This document shows positions 42,040-51,607 of a DNA stretch of 64,000 nt, in pieces. Position numbers and translations under genes: made by a program. The DNA is from Nitrosopumilus sp. K4 (lineage in GTDB: Archaea; Thermoproteota; Nitrososphaeria; Nitrososphaerales; Nitrosopumilaceae): NCBI RefSeq assembly GCF_018128925.1, contig NZ_CP067007.1:784164-848163 (forward strand). The letters run 5' to 3'. The stretch's first letter is position 1; each line of letters begins with the position of its first letter. Under the pieces are notes generated by a model. The model did no database searches. It was given only the letters and a program-made list of their open reading frames with translations, and had not been told where the DNA came from.

Positions 42040-43176
42040 GTGAAGAGACCGTTCGGTAAAAAAAAGAAGGAAAGTAAGGATTCTGTCGAAATCAAGGTAA
42101 AATCAGAGCCTGAAAAAAAAGAAGAAACAAGTCTTGTAGATTCAGATTATAATCGTAAAAAATTATTCAAAAAAGGCATCAACCTCATGGCTGATGAAAA
42201 ATTAGAAGAGGCAGCAGTAGTATTTGAGCAGGCATTAAGAATAGATCCACAAAATGTAGAAACTTTGATGAAACTAGGCTATGCAAGATTTCACTTAGAT
42301 GAACATGGAGAGGCACTCAAAGTATATGACAAAATTTTAGATATCGATGTTACAAATCCTGAGGCCTGGAATCTAAAGGCGCTGGTACATTATGAACAAA
42401 ACAATTATGCAAAAGCATTAGATGCAGTTGAGAAAGCAATAGAATCAGATCCAACATATGGAATGGCATGGTACAACAAAGCATGTTACCTATCATTGTT
42501 AAATCAAGTTCCAGAATCATTAGAAGCACTAAAACGGTCAATTGAAATCGATGTAAAGAATGCAAGAAAATCTGTCAGAGATAAAGACTTTGCAAATGTA
42601 AGAATTGAAGAAGGTTTTAAGAGAATTAACGAAGTCGTAGTTTTAGAATCCATCAGACAAGGATACCACACATTAGGGGCAATTGTTTGGACTACATTTT
42701 TGGATAAGGCAGATGCAGATGATGCATTAAACAAATTACTTGAGAAGGGATTGATTGTTCAAAATGAAAAACGTGATGGTCTTAGTAGAATTCCAGTTTA
42801 TGATCTTGCACCAGAAGTTGCCGATAAGATGGGAAAAGAGAAGAAAGGACTGTTTGGAATTACAAGAAAGAAATTACCAACGCCAATAAAGAATCTAAAA
42901 GAGCTCAGTCTTGCCATTCAATCAGTCAGGGATGCAATTGAAGAAGAAGATGTGGAAAAAACAATGAATGTTTTTGATGAATTTATAGACTCGACTAAAT
43001 CTGGAGAACAGATGATTGAGTTATTCTTTGACGAGCATAGAGAAATTAGATTGTGGAAAATCAGATTAAAAGACAGAGGAGTAGATTATTTGATTGAGAA
43101 CAAAGACAAGATGCTTAATCTGTTTGACAATGTCGAAGTAACAATTACAAAAAAACTAAGAAACGAAATCTCTTAG
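42040..43176 (+). CDS. TPR protein with charged N-terminus
   Basis: A 378-residue protein. Residues 1-40 are Lys/Glu-rich, 45-190 hold about four TPRs (EEAAVVFEQALRIDP, GEALKVYDKILDID, AKALDAVEKAIESDP), and the remainder is helical, with a possible winged-helix segment at 205-255 (DALNKLLEKGLIVQ). It likely acts as a scaffold. GTG start at 42040. It is convergent with the rhodanese gene (one-base gap). Confidence 0.8.
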   Translation: MKRPFGKKKKESKDSVEIKVKSEPEKKEETSLVDSDYNRKKLFKKGINLMADEKLEEAAVVFEQALRIDPQNVETLMKLGYARFHLDEHGEALKVYDKILDIDVTNPEAWNLKALVHYEQNNYAKALDAVEKAIESDPTYGMAWYNKACYLSLLNQVPESLEALKRSIEIDVKNARKSVRDKDFANVRIEEGFKRINEVVVLESIRQGYHTLGAIVWTTFLDKADADDALNKLLEKGLIVQNEKRDGLSRIPVYDLAPEVADKMGKEKKGLFGITRKKLPTPIKNLKELSLAIQSVRDAIEEEDVEKTMNVFDEFIDSTKSGEQMIELFFDEHREIRLWKIRLKDRGVDYLIENKDKMLNLFDNVEVTITKKLRNEIS

Positions 43177-43980
43177 CTATTCAGCAGATAAATCCCAATA
43201 GTTTGCATCTTCTTGTTTTTCAGTAGGTTTTTGCAAATTCTTCCATTCCTTAAAAGAACGAACATAGAGTTTTACATTTGGTAGTCCAACAGATTTGAGA
43301 GCATAGTAAGCTAATCCAGAGAGTGTTCCTACACTTCCACAATAAGTAATAATTTCAGAATCACCTGAAATTCCACGATTTTCTAGTAGCCGTTTCATAT
43401 CATCTCTTGGGCGCAAAATCTTGTCATTTTTTGCCAAAGTTCGATAAGGAAGACTAATTGCACCTGGAATGTGTTGTTCAAGATAATTCAGTCGTTCTCT
43501 ATTATCAATTAGGATCACATCTTCTTTTTCTTTTGAGTTTTCAAGATAATCAGATGTAGCTAAAATTTCAGGTTTTAGATGTAAAGAATGCTCTTTTGTT
43601 GGTATGTCGGGTGTTTGAGTTTCATTTTCTAATCCAAGAGACTTCCAATGACTATAGGTGGTTTCAAGTAATGTAACGTCAGAATGACCAATGTATTCCA
43701 ATGTCCACGCAACACGAGATGCAAGAGCTCCAAAAGTATCATCATAAACTACAACACGTGTTTCATCATCAACACCTAAAGAGTTGAAGATTTTTTGAAC
43801 TCTTTCAGGGCTATCGTCAGATAGTAAATTTGCCAAAGGCAAATTTACTGCAGTAGGGATGTGATTTTGTTTATAGTCATCTTCACGTCTAACATCAATT
43901 ACGCGAACACTCTTGTCTCTAATTTCAGAACGAAGGGTATCAATATCAGTTGTAGTCTTGACAGTTTTTTCTTGGCTCAT
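43177..43980 (-). CDS. Two-domain thiosulfate/3-mercaptopyruvate sulfurtransferase
   Basis: A 267-residue tandem rhodanese. The first domain lacks an active-site Cys (VVVYDDTFG), and the second carries it in ITYCGSVG, the normal arrangement. ATG 43980 overlaps the TGA of the siroheme reductase by 4 bases (ATGA), so it is cotranslated with it. Transfer of sulfide or sulfane sulfur made by the reductase is a sensible role, but not proven. Confidence 0.9.
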   Translation of the reverse strand: MSQEKTVKTTTDIDTLRSEIRDKSVRVIDVRREDDYKQNHIPTAVNLPLANLLSDDSPERVQKIFNSLGVDDETRVVVYDDTFGALASRVAWTLEYIGHSDVTLLETTYSHWKSLGLENETQTPDIPTKEHSLHLKPEILATSDYLENSKEKEDVILIDNRERLNYLEQHIPGAISLPYRTLAKNDKILRPRDDMKRLLENRGISGDSEIITYCGSVGTLSGLAYYALKSVGLPNVKLYVRSFKEWKNLQKPTEKQEDANYWDLSAE

Positions 43981-45785
43981 GCAGCACATTCACCTTTTCC
44001 AGTTTTTGTATGATAGCTTGAATCACTGCCATAGTCAGAGTAAAAGTCAGGATCCTCTTCTTTTGTGGGTGGAACTGTAAAGGGCTCCAAAATTTTTCTC
44101 ATATCATTAATGGATTTTATTTCAGAATCTTCTTTTCCATTTGCAACTCGGTGAATCCATTCTTTTAGAGTGTCGTCAGGTTTTTTGTACTGTTTGAACA
44201 ATTCAATGATTTTCAAGATAACAGGAATCACTCTTTTTGCAGGGATTCTAGCACATGTTTGAGCAAGCATTGTTTCTCCATCTGAACGGCCACCAAGTAG
44301 CATTTGGTAGTTAGGATACATTTCTTTTCCAACTCTACCCCCACCACCAAAGAATCCAATTGTTGCAATTCCATGTTGGCCACAAGAGTTAGGGCATCCA
44401 CTAATCTTAATTGAAGAATCACGGAGATCATCATCCTCATCTAGTTTTAGTTCAAGGAATTTTCTTTGAATTTCTTTTGCCAATCTGTGAGAATTAGTCA
44501 GGGCCAAATTACAAGATGTCGTGCCTGAACAACCAATAGGGGCAGTCATAGTTAATGCTCCAGATTTTGCCAAGCCTACCTCTAGCAATTTTGAGTATAA
44601 TTTTGGTAGATCATCCTCATGAACAAATCTCAACGCGATATTTTGATTAAATCCAGCTCTGGCCATACCTTCAGCAGAAAAGTCTTTGACAATTCCGCCA
44701 AGAGCAGTAAGTTGATTTGCAGTAATATCACCAGATTCAAGTGTGATAAATACAGAACGATAGTCAGATTGTTTTTGTTTTACAGTGTTTGTTTTTAACC
44801 ATCTTGCAAACCCATCAGGGGTTGGGGCTCCACTTTCATCAGATATTCGAATAGGTCTCTTTACAGATACAGGTGTTTCATCAACATCAAGTTGTGTGAT
44901 TACAGATTGAGTTGCTTTAACAAGAGCACGTTCTTTGAAAACAAGATTTTGGAATTTATCCCAACCCATGTCATTTACGAGATACCGCATTCTATTTCTT
45001 GCAAGATTCTTTCTATCTCCAAGTCTATCAAAGATTCTCATCACTGCAATGGATGTATACAATAATTCTTCTTCGGGTGTAAATTCCTCCAATTGGTGAC
45101 CAACAAAAGAACGATTACCTAAACCACCACCTAAGAAAATTTTGAACCCTTTTTGTTTAGTGCCATCAACATCTCTAATTTGTGGAATTAATCCAACATC
45201 CACCATTCTTACCATCCCATGTTTTTCACAGCAAGTAAAATTGAATTTGAATTTTCTTGGAAGACTTTGTGCCATTGGATTTCTTAAAAAGAATTTAGCA
45301 GTAGCTAAAGCATATGGAGTAGCGTCAAACTCTTCATCAGGACAAACCCCTGACATAGGACTACACATGACATTCCTAACAGAATTCCCACATGCTTCTC
45401 GTGATGTAAGGCCAACTTCAGCAAGACCTCTGAAAATTTCTGAAACATCTTCTAAAACTACCCAATGCAGTTGGATATTTTCTCTAGTGGAGAAATGCGC
45501 ACTGCCAATTGAGTATTGTTCACTAAGCTGAGCAATTTTTTCAAGTTGGTGAGGATAAACTTCGCCAGCAGGTAGTTTGATTCTAACCATTGCATAATCA
45601 CTAGTCATTCGGGTACCATATGCGCCATTTTGGAGACGATACCTTCGAAAACTTTCATCGTCGTATTTTCCCTGACGATAAAGCTTTACAGTTTCTGCAA
45701 AGTTATCTGCTTCTTCAAGACGTCCCCAGTTAATTTTGGGTTTGACCGAATCAGGACTAGATTGTTTAAGTTCAGGTGTTGTCAA
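43977..45785 (-). CDS. Siroheme sulfite/nitrite reductase, ferredoxin type
   Basis: A 602-residue six-electron reductase. Two ferredoxin-like half domains and the siroheme/4Fe-4S Cys motif GCSGTTSC ... GCPNSCG identify the family. Substrate sulfite is favoured because the gene is coupled to a rhodanese and not to nitrate or nitrite transport; nitrite cannot be excluded. The C-terminus is a Tyr/Ser-rich tail ending KGECAA, with one Cys three residues from the end. Start is ATG 45785. Confidence 0.9.
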   Translation of the reverse strand: MTTPELKQSSPDSVKPKINWGRLEEADNFAETVKLYRQGKYDDESFRRYRLQNGAYGTRMTSDYAMVRIKLPAGEVYPHQLEKIAQLSEQYSIGSAHFSTRENIQLHWVVLEDVSEIFRGLAEVGLTSREACGNSVRNVMCSPMSGVCPDEEFDATPYALATAKFFLRNPMAQSLPRKFKFNFTCCEKHGMVRMVDVGLIPQIRDVDGTKQKGFKIFLGGGLGNRSFVGHQLEEFTPEEELLYTSIAVMRIFDRLGDRKNLARNRMRYLVNDMGWDKFQNLVFKERALVKATQSVITQLDVDETPVSVKRPIRISDESGAPTPDGFARWLKTNTVKQKQSDYRSVFITLESGDITANQLTALGGIVKDFSAEGMARAGFNQNIALRFVHEDDLPKLYSKLLEVGLAKSGALTMTAPIGCSGTTSCNLALTNSHRLAKEIQRKFLELKLDEDDDLRDSSIKISGCPNSCGQHGIATIGFFGGGGRVGKEMYPNYQMLLGGRSDGETMLAQTCARIPAKRVIPVILKIIELFKQYKKPDDTLKEWIHRVANGKEDSEIKSINDMRKILEPFTVPPTKEEDPDFYSDYGSDSSYHTKTGKGECAA

Positions 45786-45972
45786 TATAAGAAAAGTCGT
45801 CGAGTTGTGATATAAATTTTTGATAAATGGATGTTTTAGGAGTCAAACATCCAAGACTAGCAGTATATTTCCCATATTTTGACAAATTATTTTACATGTC
45901 TAGAACAATTAGTGGATCCTAATTTTCAATTATGTGGCAAAGTATTAATGGGTTCTAGGCAGTAATTTTTTC

Positions 45973-46791
45973 ATGCAAGAAGCAACAGTTGCCGAACAAT
46001 CATCAAAAATATTTACCGATGTTAGAGAAGTTGAAATTACACGTGCAATAGCTGATGAATTCCATTCCGTTCTAATTGACAGGGCAGAATCAGATGTAAT
46101 CATTATTGGTGCAGGACCTGCAGGATTAACTGCAAGTAGAGAACTGTCAAACATGGGATTCAAAGTACTAGTTATTGAACAAAACAACTACCTTGGCGGA
46201 GGTTATTGGCTTGGAGGTTATATGATGAATCCCGTTACAGTTAGAGAACCAGCTCAAAAAATTTGGGATGAGTTAGGAATCCCATACAAAAAAGTCAGAG
46301 AAGGACTTTACTTAACACCAGGACCACATGCAGTATCAAAATTAATTGCAGGAGCTTGTGATGCAGGGGTAAAATTCCTAAACCTTACAAAGTTTGATGA
46401 TCTTGTTTTGAAAAATGGCAGAGTGGCAGGAATCGTAGTTAATTGGATGCCGGTTTCAGCATTACCAAGAAACATCACATGTGTTGATCCAGTTGCTTTT
46501 GAAGCAAAAATAATCATTGATGCATCAGGACATGATTCAGTAGCAGTAAAAAGACTTGTAGACAGAGGACTAGTAGAATGGAAAGGAATGAATCCAATGT
46601 TTGTCAACGAAGGTGAAGAACACGTTGTTGAAAAAACAGGCGAAGTGTATCCAGGTCTAGTCGCAGCAGGAATGTCTGTCACTGAAACTCACGGATTGGC
46701 AAGAATGGGACCAACATTTGGTTCAATGCTATATTCTGGAAAAAGAGCAGCAGAAATTGCAGCAGCAAAAATTAAAGAGTTAGAAAGATAA
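45973..46791 (+). CDS. thi4: Thiamine thiazole synthase (Thi4) with Cys at the sulfur position
   Basis: Makes the thiazole of thiamine from NAD+ and glycine. The 272-residue FAD/NAD-fold protein has IIIGAGPAGL, LGGGYWLGG, and the GHD and TFGSMLYSG regions. At the position where yeast has the suicidal Cys205 and Methanocaldococcus has His176 (LHVDP), this protein reads ITCVDP with Cys170. This favours the single-turnover type, where the enzyme gives its own sulfur. Start is ATG 45973. No TPP riboswitch was identifiable upstream. Confidence 0.9.
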   Translation: MQEATVAEQSSKIFTDVREVEITRAIADEFHSVLIDRAESDVIIIGAGPAGLTASRELSNMGFKVLVIEQNNYLGGGYWLGGYMMNPVTVREPAQKIWDELGIPYKKVREGLYLTPGPHAVSKLIAGACDAGVKFLNLTKFDDLVLKNGRVAGIVVNWMPVSALPRNITCVDPVAFEAKIIIDASGHDSVAVKRLVDRGLVEWKGMNPMFVNEGEEHVVEKTGEVYPGLVAAGMSVTETHGLARMGPTFGSMLYSGKRAAEIAAAKIKELER

Positions 46792-46814
46792 ACAATCAGC
46801 GTTCTTTTAATTTA

Positions 46815-47591
46815 TTGAAAATATCTAGAATTATTTTCTATGATGAGCCTTCTGTGCCTGAAATTGATCTTGATAATTTAGTCAAATTTACACAAAATAC
46901 ATTTGGTATTTTACCAGAAAAAAGAAAATCAATCCTCACATTAGCTGATGAAGAGATCCCAAAAGACATTGCTGGAACAAGAATATTCAAACTAAGTGTT
47001 CCATACACCAAACACATTCCATCATTTGAAGAAATTGAATTTGAAAAAAAGAATGTCATAGATACATCAGCCAATCAAAATATTACATATTATGACGGTT
47101 TTGAGTTACAAAATATTTTGGGAAAAATTATTCCAAAAGATGAACTAGGAGAAGACACATTTCATGTAATTTTTACAAACAAACTTACTTGTACGTATGA
47201 CTATAATGATTATAGATATCACGGAAGGGCATTGATTGGGTCAAATCCTGTAATAATTTCAACAACGGGAATCATCGAAGCCCCTGCAAAACCCAGGGAA
47301 TACTATATGGAGTTAATTACAAAATCAAGACAAGGTGTAAACATAGATCATCTAAAAGAAAAATACAAAGGAACTTTTCTTGAATATCACGATTCCAGAT
47401 TATCTAAGATTGTCGAAGGGTATTTTCTACAAGCACTGTTTTATTATGAAACACTAGAACCTTTTTGCGAAAATAAGGAATGTAGATTGTTTAATGCGCA
47501 TTGGCAAAAAGATCTTTTGTATTCTCAGTTAGAATCAACAAAACTATGTCAAAAACATCAAGAGATCTTAGAAAAAATGACAATAACTTAA
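46815..47591 (+). CDS. Putative metallopeptidase-like protein, DUF6775-type
   Basis: A 258-residue protein starting at TTG. It has an alpha/beta N-terminus and a Cys-containing C-terminus (FCENKECRLFNAHWQKDLLYSQ cut here as FCENKEC and LFNAHWQKDLLYSQ), reminiscent of the end of archaemetzincins. However, I see no HExxH zinc motif, so activity is doubtful. It follows thi4 by 24 bases. The DUF6775 assignment is from memory. Confidence 0.55.
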   Translation: MKISRIIFYDEPSVPEIDLDNLVKFTQNTFGILPEKRKSILTLADEEIPKDIAGTRIFKLSVPYTKHIPSFEEIEFEKKNVIDTSANQNITYYDGFELQNILGKIIPKDELGEDTFHVIFTNKLTCTYDYNDYRYHGRALIGSNPVIISTTGIIEAPAKPREYYMELITKSRQGVNIDHLKEKYKGTFLEYHDSRLSKIVEGYFLQALFYYETLEPFCENKECRLFNAHWQKDLLYSQLESTKLCQKHQEILEKMTIT

Positions 47592-47618
47592 ATTGTTGAA
47601 GTAAAAACACGATACATC

Positions 47619-48611
47619 ATGATGGCAGCAGATGACGGTGCTACAATCCTTCAAGAAAAAGACGAGCCACCAAAAATGCCAGACAAAAATCAGACAAAAT
47701 TCGACGTGATAATTATCGGAGCAGGACCATCAGGATACACTGCAGGAATTTACTGCTCAAGAGCAGGGTATGATACTTTGATTTTATCAGGATTACTTCC
47801 AGGAGGACAATTAGTCAACACTACAGAAGTTGAAAACTATCCAGGATTTGAAAAAGGAATAATGGGTCCTGATTTAATGATTGAAATGAGAAAACAAACC
47901 CAGAGAATGGGAACAACAATAATAGACGATGAAGCAGTAAATGTAGATTTTAGGCATAAACCATTCAAGGTTTTAACAGCATCTGAAGAGTACGAAGCAA
48001 AAGCAGTCATCATTGCAACAGGTGCAAATCCCAGAAAACTAGGATTGGAAGGAGAGCAAACATTTGGTGGAAAAGGTGTTTCATACTGTGCAACATGTGA
48101 TGGGCCATTTTTTAGAAATCAAGAATTAATCGTAGTTGGAGGAGGAGATTCAGCTATAGAAGAAGCAACATTTCTAACAAAATTTGCAACCACAGTACAC
48201 GTAGTACACAGACGAGACGAATTAAGAGCAAGTAAAGCAATGCAAGAAAGAGCATTTAACAATGAAAAGATAAAATTCCATTGGGATTCAGAAGTCACAG
48301 ACATTAAAGGAGATCAAAAGATGCAACAGGCAATTTTAAAAAATCTCAAAACAGGAGAAGAGAAAACACTTGATGCAGGAGGGCTATTTGTTGCAATAGG
48401 ACACGAACCAAACACAAAATTATTTAAAAATCAAATTGATCTAGACGAAGAAGGATACATCATTCTAAAAAACAAGACACACACAAACATCGAAGGAGTG
48501 TTTGCTGCAGGTGATGTCCATGATAGAAGGTACAGACAAGCCATCACAGCAGCAGGTTATGGATGCATGGCAGCAATTGATGTTGACAAATATTTGACTG
48601 AAAAACCCTAA
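47619..48611 (+). CDS. trxB: Thioredoxin reductase
   Basis: An FAD/NADPH enzyme that reduces thioredoxin. The 330-residue protein has IIIGAGPSGYTAG, the redox-active pair CATCDG, VVGGGDSAIEEA, HRRDELRASK and the C-terminal AAGDVHDRRYRQA. The first ~25 residues are an extra stretch. It may support MsrB and other thiol systems encoded nearby. Confidence 0.96.
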   Translation: MMAADDGATILQEKDEPPKMPDKNQTKFDVIIIGAGPSGYTAGIYCSRAGYDTLILSGLLPGGQLVNTTEVENYPGFEKGIMGPDLMIEMRKQTQRMGTTIIDDEAVNVDFRHKPFKVLTASEEYEAKAVIIATGANPRKLGLEGEQTFGGKGVSYCATCDGPFFRNQELIVVGGGDSAIEEATFLTKFATTVHVVHRRDELRASKAMQERAFNNEKIKFHWDSEVTDIKGDQKMQQAILKNLKTGEEKTLDAGGLFVAIGHEPNTKLFKNQIDLDEEGYIILKNKTHTNIEGVFAAGDVHDRRYRQAITAAGYGCMAAIDVDKYLTEKP

Positions 48612-48626
48612 AGAAATTTTACAAAG

Positions 48627-48839
48627 ATGAAAAATGCACAATGTACTAGGTGTACTAGACGATTTCATGAAAAAGACATCTATACAATTCAACAATTACA
48701 ATACAGAAAAGAGCCAAACTACGAATGGTCAAAAAAATTTTTAGAGACAATAATCGGAGAATGGGATTCATTGTGTGAAGAATGTGTAAAACATTATTCA
48801 GATATTTCGCGTAAGGCATGGCAAAAAGAGAATAGATAA
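48627..48839 (+). CDS. Small Cys protein, unknown
   Basis: A 70-residue protein with CTRC near the start and CEEC near residue 50. The two pairs may form a zinc site or a redox disulfide. It follows trxB by 15 bases, so the proteins may work together. Not recognised. Confidence 0.65.
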   Translation: MKNAQCTRCTRRFHEKDIYTIQQLQYRKEPNYEWSKKFLETIIGEWDSLCEECVKHYSDISRKAWQKENR

Positions 48840-48866
48840 TTAGAAAAGAATAATGAAAAGAAGAGT

Positions 48867-49346
48867 ATGGATAAAGAAATAACTGAAATTACAGAATCTT
48901 TAAAAATACACAGTAATGAATTGGCAAAATTAGGTTCAGAACTATCTGAAATTCAATTTAATTACAAAGTATTAGACAAAACAGACCATACGTATTGGGA
49001 AAAACGCGTTGACGATTTCAAAAAATATCATGACAAAGGAATGGAATATTACAAAAAAATTCATTCAATGATGAGTCTCGTAGAAAAAGATGAAGCAGGA
49101 ATGTTTTTGCTCAGAATAAGTAAATTACATCAATTAGGAGACAAACTTTTTGAATTGTTAGGAGAAGTCAAAGAAAACCCAAACATCATGTCATCAAAAG
49201 ACAAACAGCAAAGTAAATGGAGTAAAGAACTCAAAGAGCAATTAATTGAACAAAGTAATAAAACACTACATCATGAAATGGATATGAATGCAAACTTTCG
49301 TGAATTCTATGAAAAACACCTAAAGAAACTACTAGAAGATCAATAG
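48867..49346 (+). CDS. Coiled-coil protein, unknown
   Basis: A 159-residue, all-helical, heavily charged protein with no motif. It is 27 bases after the previous gene and overlaps the convergent cysteine synthase stop by 7 bases. Probably cytoplasmic. Confidence 0.65.
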   Translation: MDKEITEITESLKIHSNELAKLGSELSEIQFNYKVLDKTDHTYWEKRVDDFKKYHDKGMEYYKKIHSMMSLVEKDEAGMFLLRISKLHQLGDKLFELLGEVKENPNIMSSKDKQQSKWSKELKEQLIEQSNKTLHHEMDMNANFREFYEKHLKKLLEDQ

Positions 49347-50332
49347 GCTAATTCAGACATGTGTTTTGCATCCTTTAATGCATTGTCAAATTCTTCTTCA
49401 GACATTACATTTTGTTTTGCATAAACACTCTTGAACTTTCTTCCATCATCAGCAAAGATTCCAACCACACATGCTTTACCATCAATGGGGTATTTTTTCA
49501 TGCATGCATAAACTGCAGCAGAAGACGGACTAATCAATAATCTATCTTTAGAATACACTTCCTTTACAACAGAAAATGCTTCTTCATTATCTACAGATAT
49601 CCAATCATCAACTACGTTTTCACGTTTCAAGAACAGATCTGGTTTTGCAGATTCTTCAAAGTTTCTCCATCCTTGAATCAAATGGTTTTGTTGAGGTTGG
49701 CAACCAATTATTTTGACATTCGGATTTTTTTCTTTCAAGTAGGTCCCAATTCCAGTAATAGTACCACCAGTTCCTACACCAGTAAAGAAATGAGTTATTT
49801 TACCATCAGTCTGTTTCCAAATCTCAGGGCCAGTTCCAACATAATGGCCCTTGAAGTTTGCTTCATTTGCGTATTGGTTTGGAGAATAATAAGTATCAGG
49901 CCTAGAAGAGGCAATAGAAGTTGCAAGAGCGATGCTTTGATCAGTGCCTGCACCAACCTTAGGACACAAATCATCGCTTGTTTCAAAGATTTTGGCACCA
50001 AGTTTTCTAATGATATCTTTAGTTTCATTACTTGCTTTTTCAGGGATAACAATCTCAACTTTGTAACCAAGTAAATTAGCAATTCCAGTCAAGGCAATTC
50101 CAGTATTTCCAGAAGTTGGTTCAATGATGATGCTCTTTCCTTTTGTCAGTATTCCTCGTTCTTCACCATCTTTGATCATCCAATAAGCTGCCCTGTCTTT
50201 TACAGAGCCAAATGGATTGTGACCTTCTAATTTTGCAAAATATTCAGCATTTTCATTTGACAACGAATCTAATTTTACAAGAGGAGTGTTTCCAACACGG
50301 TTAAGAACATCAGTATCAGCAACAGTTGTCAT
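49340..50332 (-). CDS. Cysteine synthase (PLP, CysK/CysM type)
   Basis: Makes cysteine from an activated serine and sulfide, or cystathionine-type products. The 330-residue protein shows NPFGSVKDR with the PLP Lys, PTSGNTGIALTG and GVGTGGTITGIG, and ends without CBS domains. It lies 8 bases downstream of tusA on the same strand, so sulfur from the pathway may feed it. O-phosphoserine or O-acetylserine as the substrate is not decided. Confidence 0.93.
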   Translation of the reverse strand: MTTVADTDVLNRVGNTPLVKLDSLSNENAEYFAKLEGHNPFGSVKDRAAYWMIKDGEERGILTKGKSIIIEPTSGNTGIALTGIANLLGYKVEIVIPEKASNETKDIIRKLGAKIFETSDDLCPKVGAGTDQSIALATSIASSRPDTYYSPNQYANEANFKGHYVGTGPEIWKQTDGKITHFFTGVGTGGTITGIGTYLKEKNPNVKIIGCQPQQNHLIQGWRNFEESAKPDLFLKRENVVDDWISVDNEEAFSVVKEVYSKDRLLISPSSAAVYACMKKYPIDGKACVVGIFADDGRKFKSVYAKQNVMSEEEFDNALKDAKHMSELAY

Positions 50333-50340
50333 GATCTGTT

Positions 50341-50571
50341 TTATTTCACCTTTTTAATTTGAAAAGTAATTACGCTGCCATCTTTAGACATATCTAACAA
50401 TTCATGACCATTTCTTGTAACCCATCTAGATATATCGTCTTCAGCTGCGGGATCATCTGCAGAAACAGTTAGAACTTCACCAACCTGCATTTTTTCAATT
50501 TCAATTTTTGTTCTAAACACAGGTTCAGGACAGAACAATCCTGTTGCATCTAATTTTTTTTCAGCAGACAT
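50341..50571 (-). CDS. tusA: TusA-family sulfur carrier
   Basis: A 76-residue TusA/SirA protein with the CPEP motif (Cys14) that carries persulfide. The start is ATG. It is directly upstream of cysteine synthase, which suggests sulfur trafficking to cysteine or tRNA thiolation; the recipient is not shown. Confidence 0.93.
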   Translation of the reverse strand: MSAEKKLDATGLFCPEPVFRTKIEIEKMQVGEVLTVSADDPAAEDDISRWVTRNGHELLDMSKDGSVITFQIKKVK

Positions 50572-50639
50572 TTTTATCTAATTTCAGAAGGTCGTTCTGT
50601 CATATTAAAAGTTATTTGAGTTTAGCTTGACCTATTTTG

Positions 50640-51554
50640 CTAAATAGCCATTTTGAACATAGTTGAAAGATTTCTGTCCTTCATAAAAGAAGGGTCATGA
50701 TTTTGAAAATTAATTTTTTGGGAAATTCTTTTCATCAAATGAATTGCAATTTTATAAAATAGTGACCAAAGATGACTGTTTTGATTTGAGTTATAAATTC
50801 GAAGCAGCAAAGTCAAAAGCCATTTTGTGTTTGGATAATGCTCAGAAATATAATCTACAAGATATTCTTTAGAATTGTTAATTTTGTATTTTAGATGGTC
50901 CATGGTTTCATCTTGTAAAGCATAACCTGTTTGAGAAATTTCAATTTGTCCTTTTTTCATAGACTGTAAAATATCGTCCAAATCATTTTCTGAATCAATC
51001 ACATTTACACATCTTCCAAGCGTAGACAGCACATGAGAGTCACTGCCAGAAACCTGAATCATATTGTTATCAAGCGCAAATTGAGTGGCCTTAGCATTAG
51101 ATAAAACATCTATGTTGTTGCTATTAAAGACCTCAACCATATCACATTTTTTTGCACTATCTCTTAATGCATCTAACAAACTAAATGGGTGAGGTGCAGA
51201 TGTAATTCCGCCTTGTTTATGAACTTCATCAATTAACTCATCTAATGTTATTCCAGACTTTATTTCATCATGAATGCCATATGCCAATACATGCGCACCA
51301 GTATCAATGGTTATTTCTTCAGCAGGAAATACAGAAATATTTTGGAATTTAGAATGATTGTTTTTGTATTCTAGTAATTGTCTGTAACCATCTAATGTGT
51401 TATGATTTGTAACAAAAATTGCATCCAGACCTAAACTGTATGACCGCTCAAGTTGATCCCTAATAGAAATATTGCAATCATATGGAGGTTCTTCTTCTCC
51501 AACATGAAAATTTGAAAAGGAATTATGACAATGTAATTCAGTTTTTACAGGCAA
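50640..51554 (-). CDS. PHP-domain metal-dependent phosphoesterase
   Basis: A 304-residue protein starting at TTG. It has the PHP motifs HCHNSF near residue 8, VTNHNT, SAPHPF and GSDSH, which bind a trinuclear metal centre. Enzymes of this class hydrolyse phosphates such as nucleotides. The last 80 residues are helical and basic, without obvious motif. Substrate unknown. Confidence 0.88.
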   Translation of the reverse strand: MPVKTELHCHNSFSNFHVGEEEPPYDCNISIRDQLERSYSLGLDAIFVTNHNTLDGYRQLLEYKNNHSKFQNISVFPAEEITIDTGAHVLAYGIHDEIKSGITLDELIDEVHKQGGITSAPHPFSLLDALRDSAKKCDMVEVFNSNNIDVLSNAKATQFALDNNMIQVSGSDSHVLSTLGRCVNVIDSENDLDDILQSMKKGQIEISQTGYALQDETMDHLKYKINNSKEYLVDYISEHYPNTKWLLTLLLRIYNSNQNSHLWSLFYKIAIHLMKRISQKINFQNHDPSFMKDRNLSTMFKMAI

Positions 51555-51607
51555 TATTTGGAAAAAGATTGCCTTTAGATTATAATCCTATTGCAAGAAA
51601 TCAATTT

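Noticed and set aside
45790-45972. TPP riboswitch upstream of thi4
   Set aside because: I looked for the conserved CUGAGA and related THI elements and did not find them.
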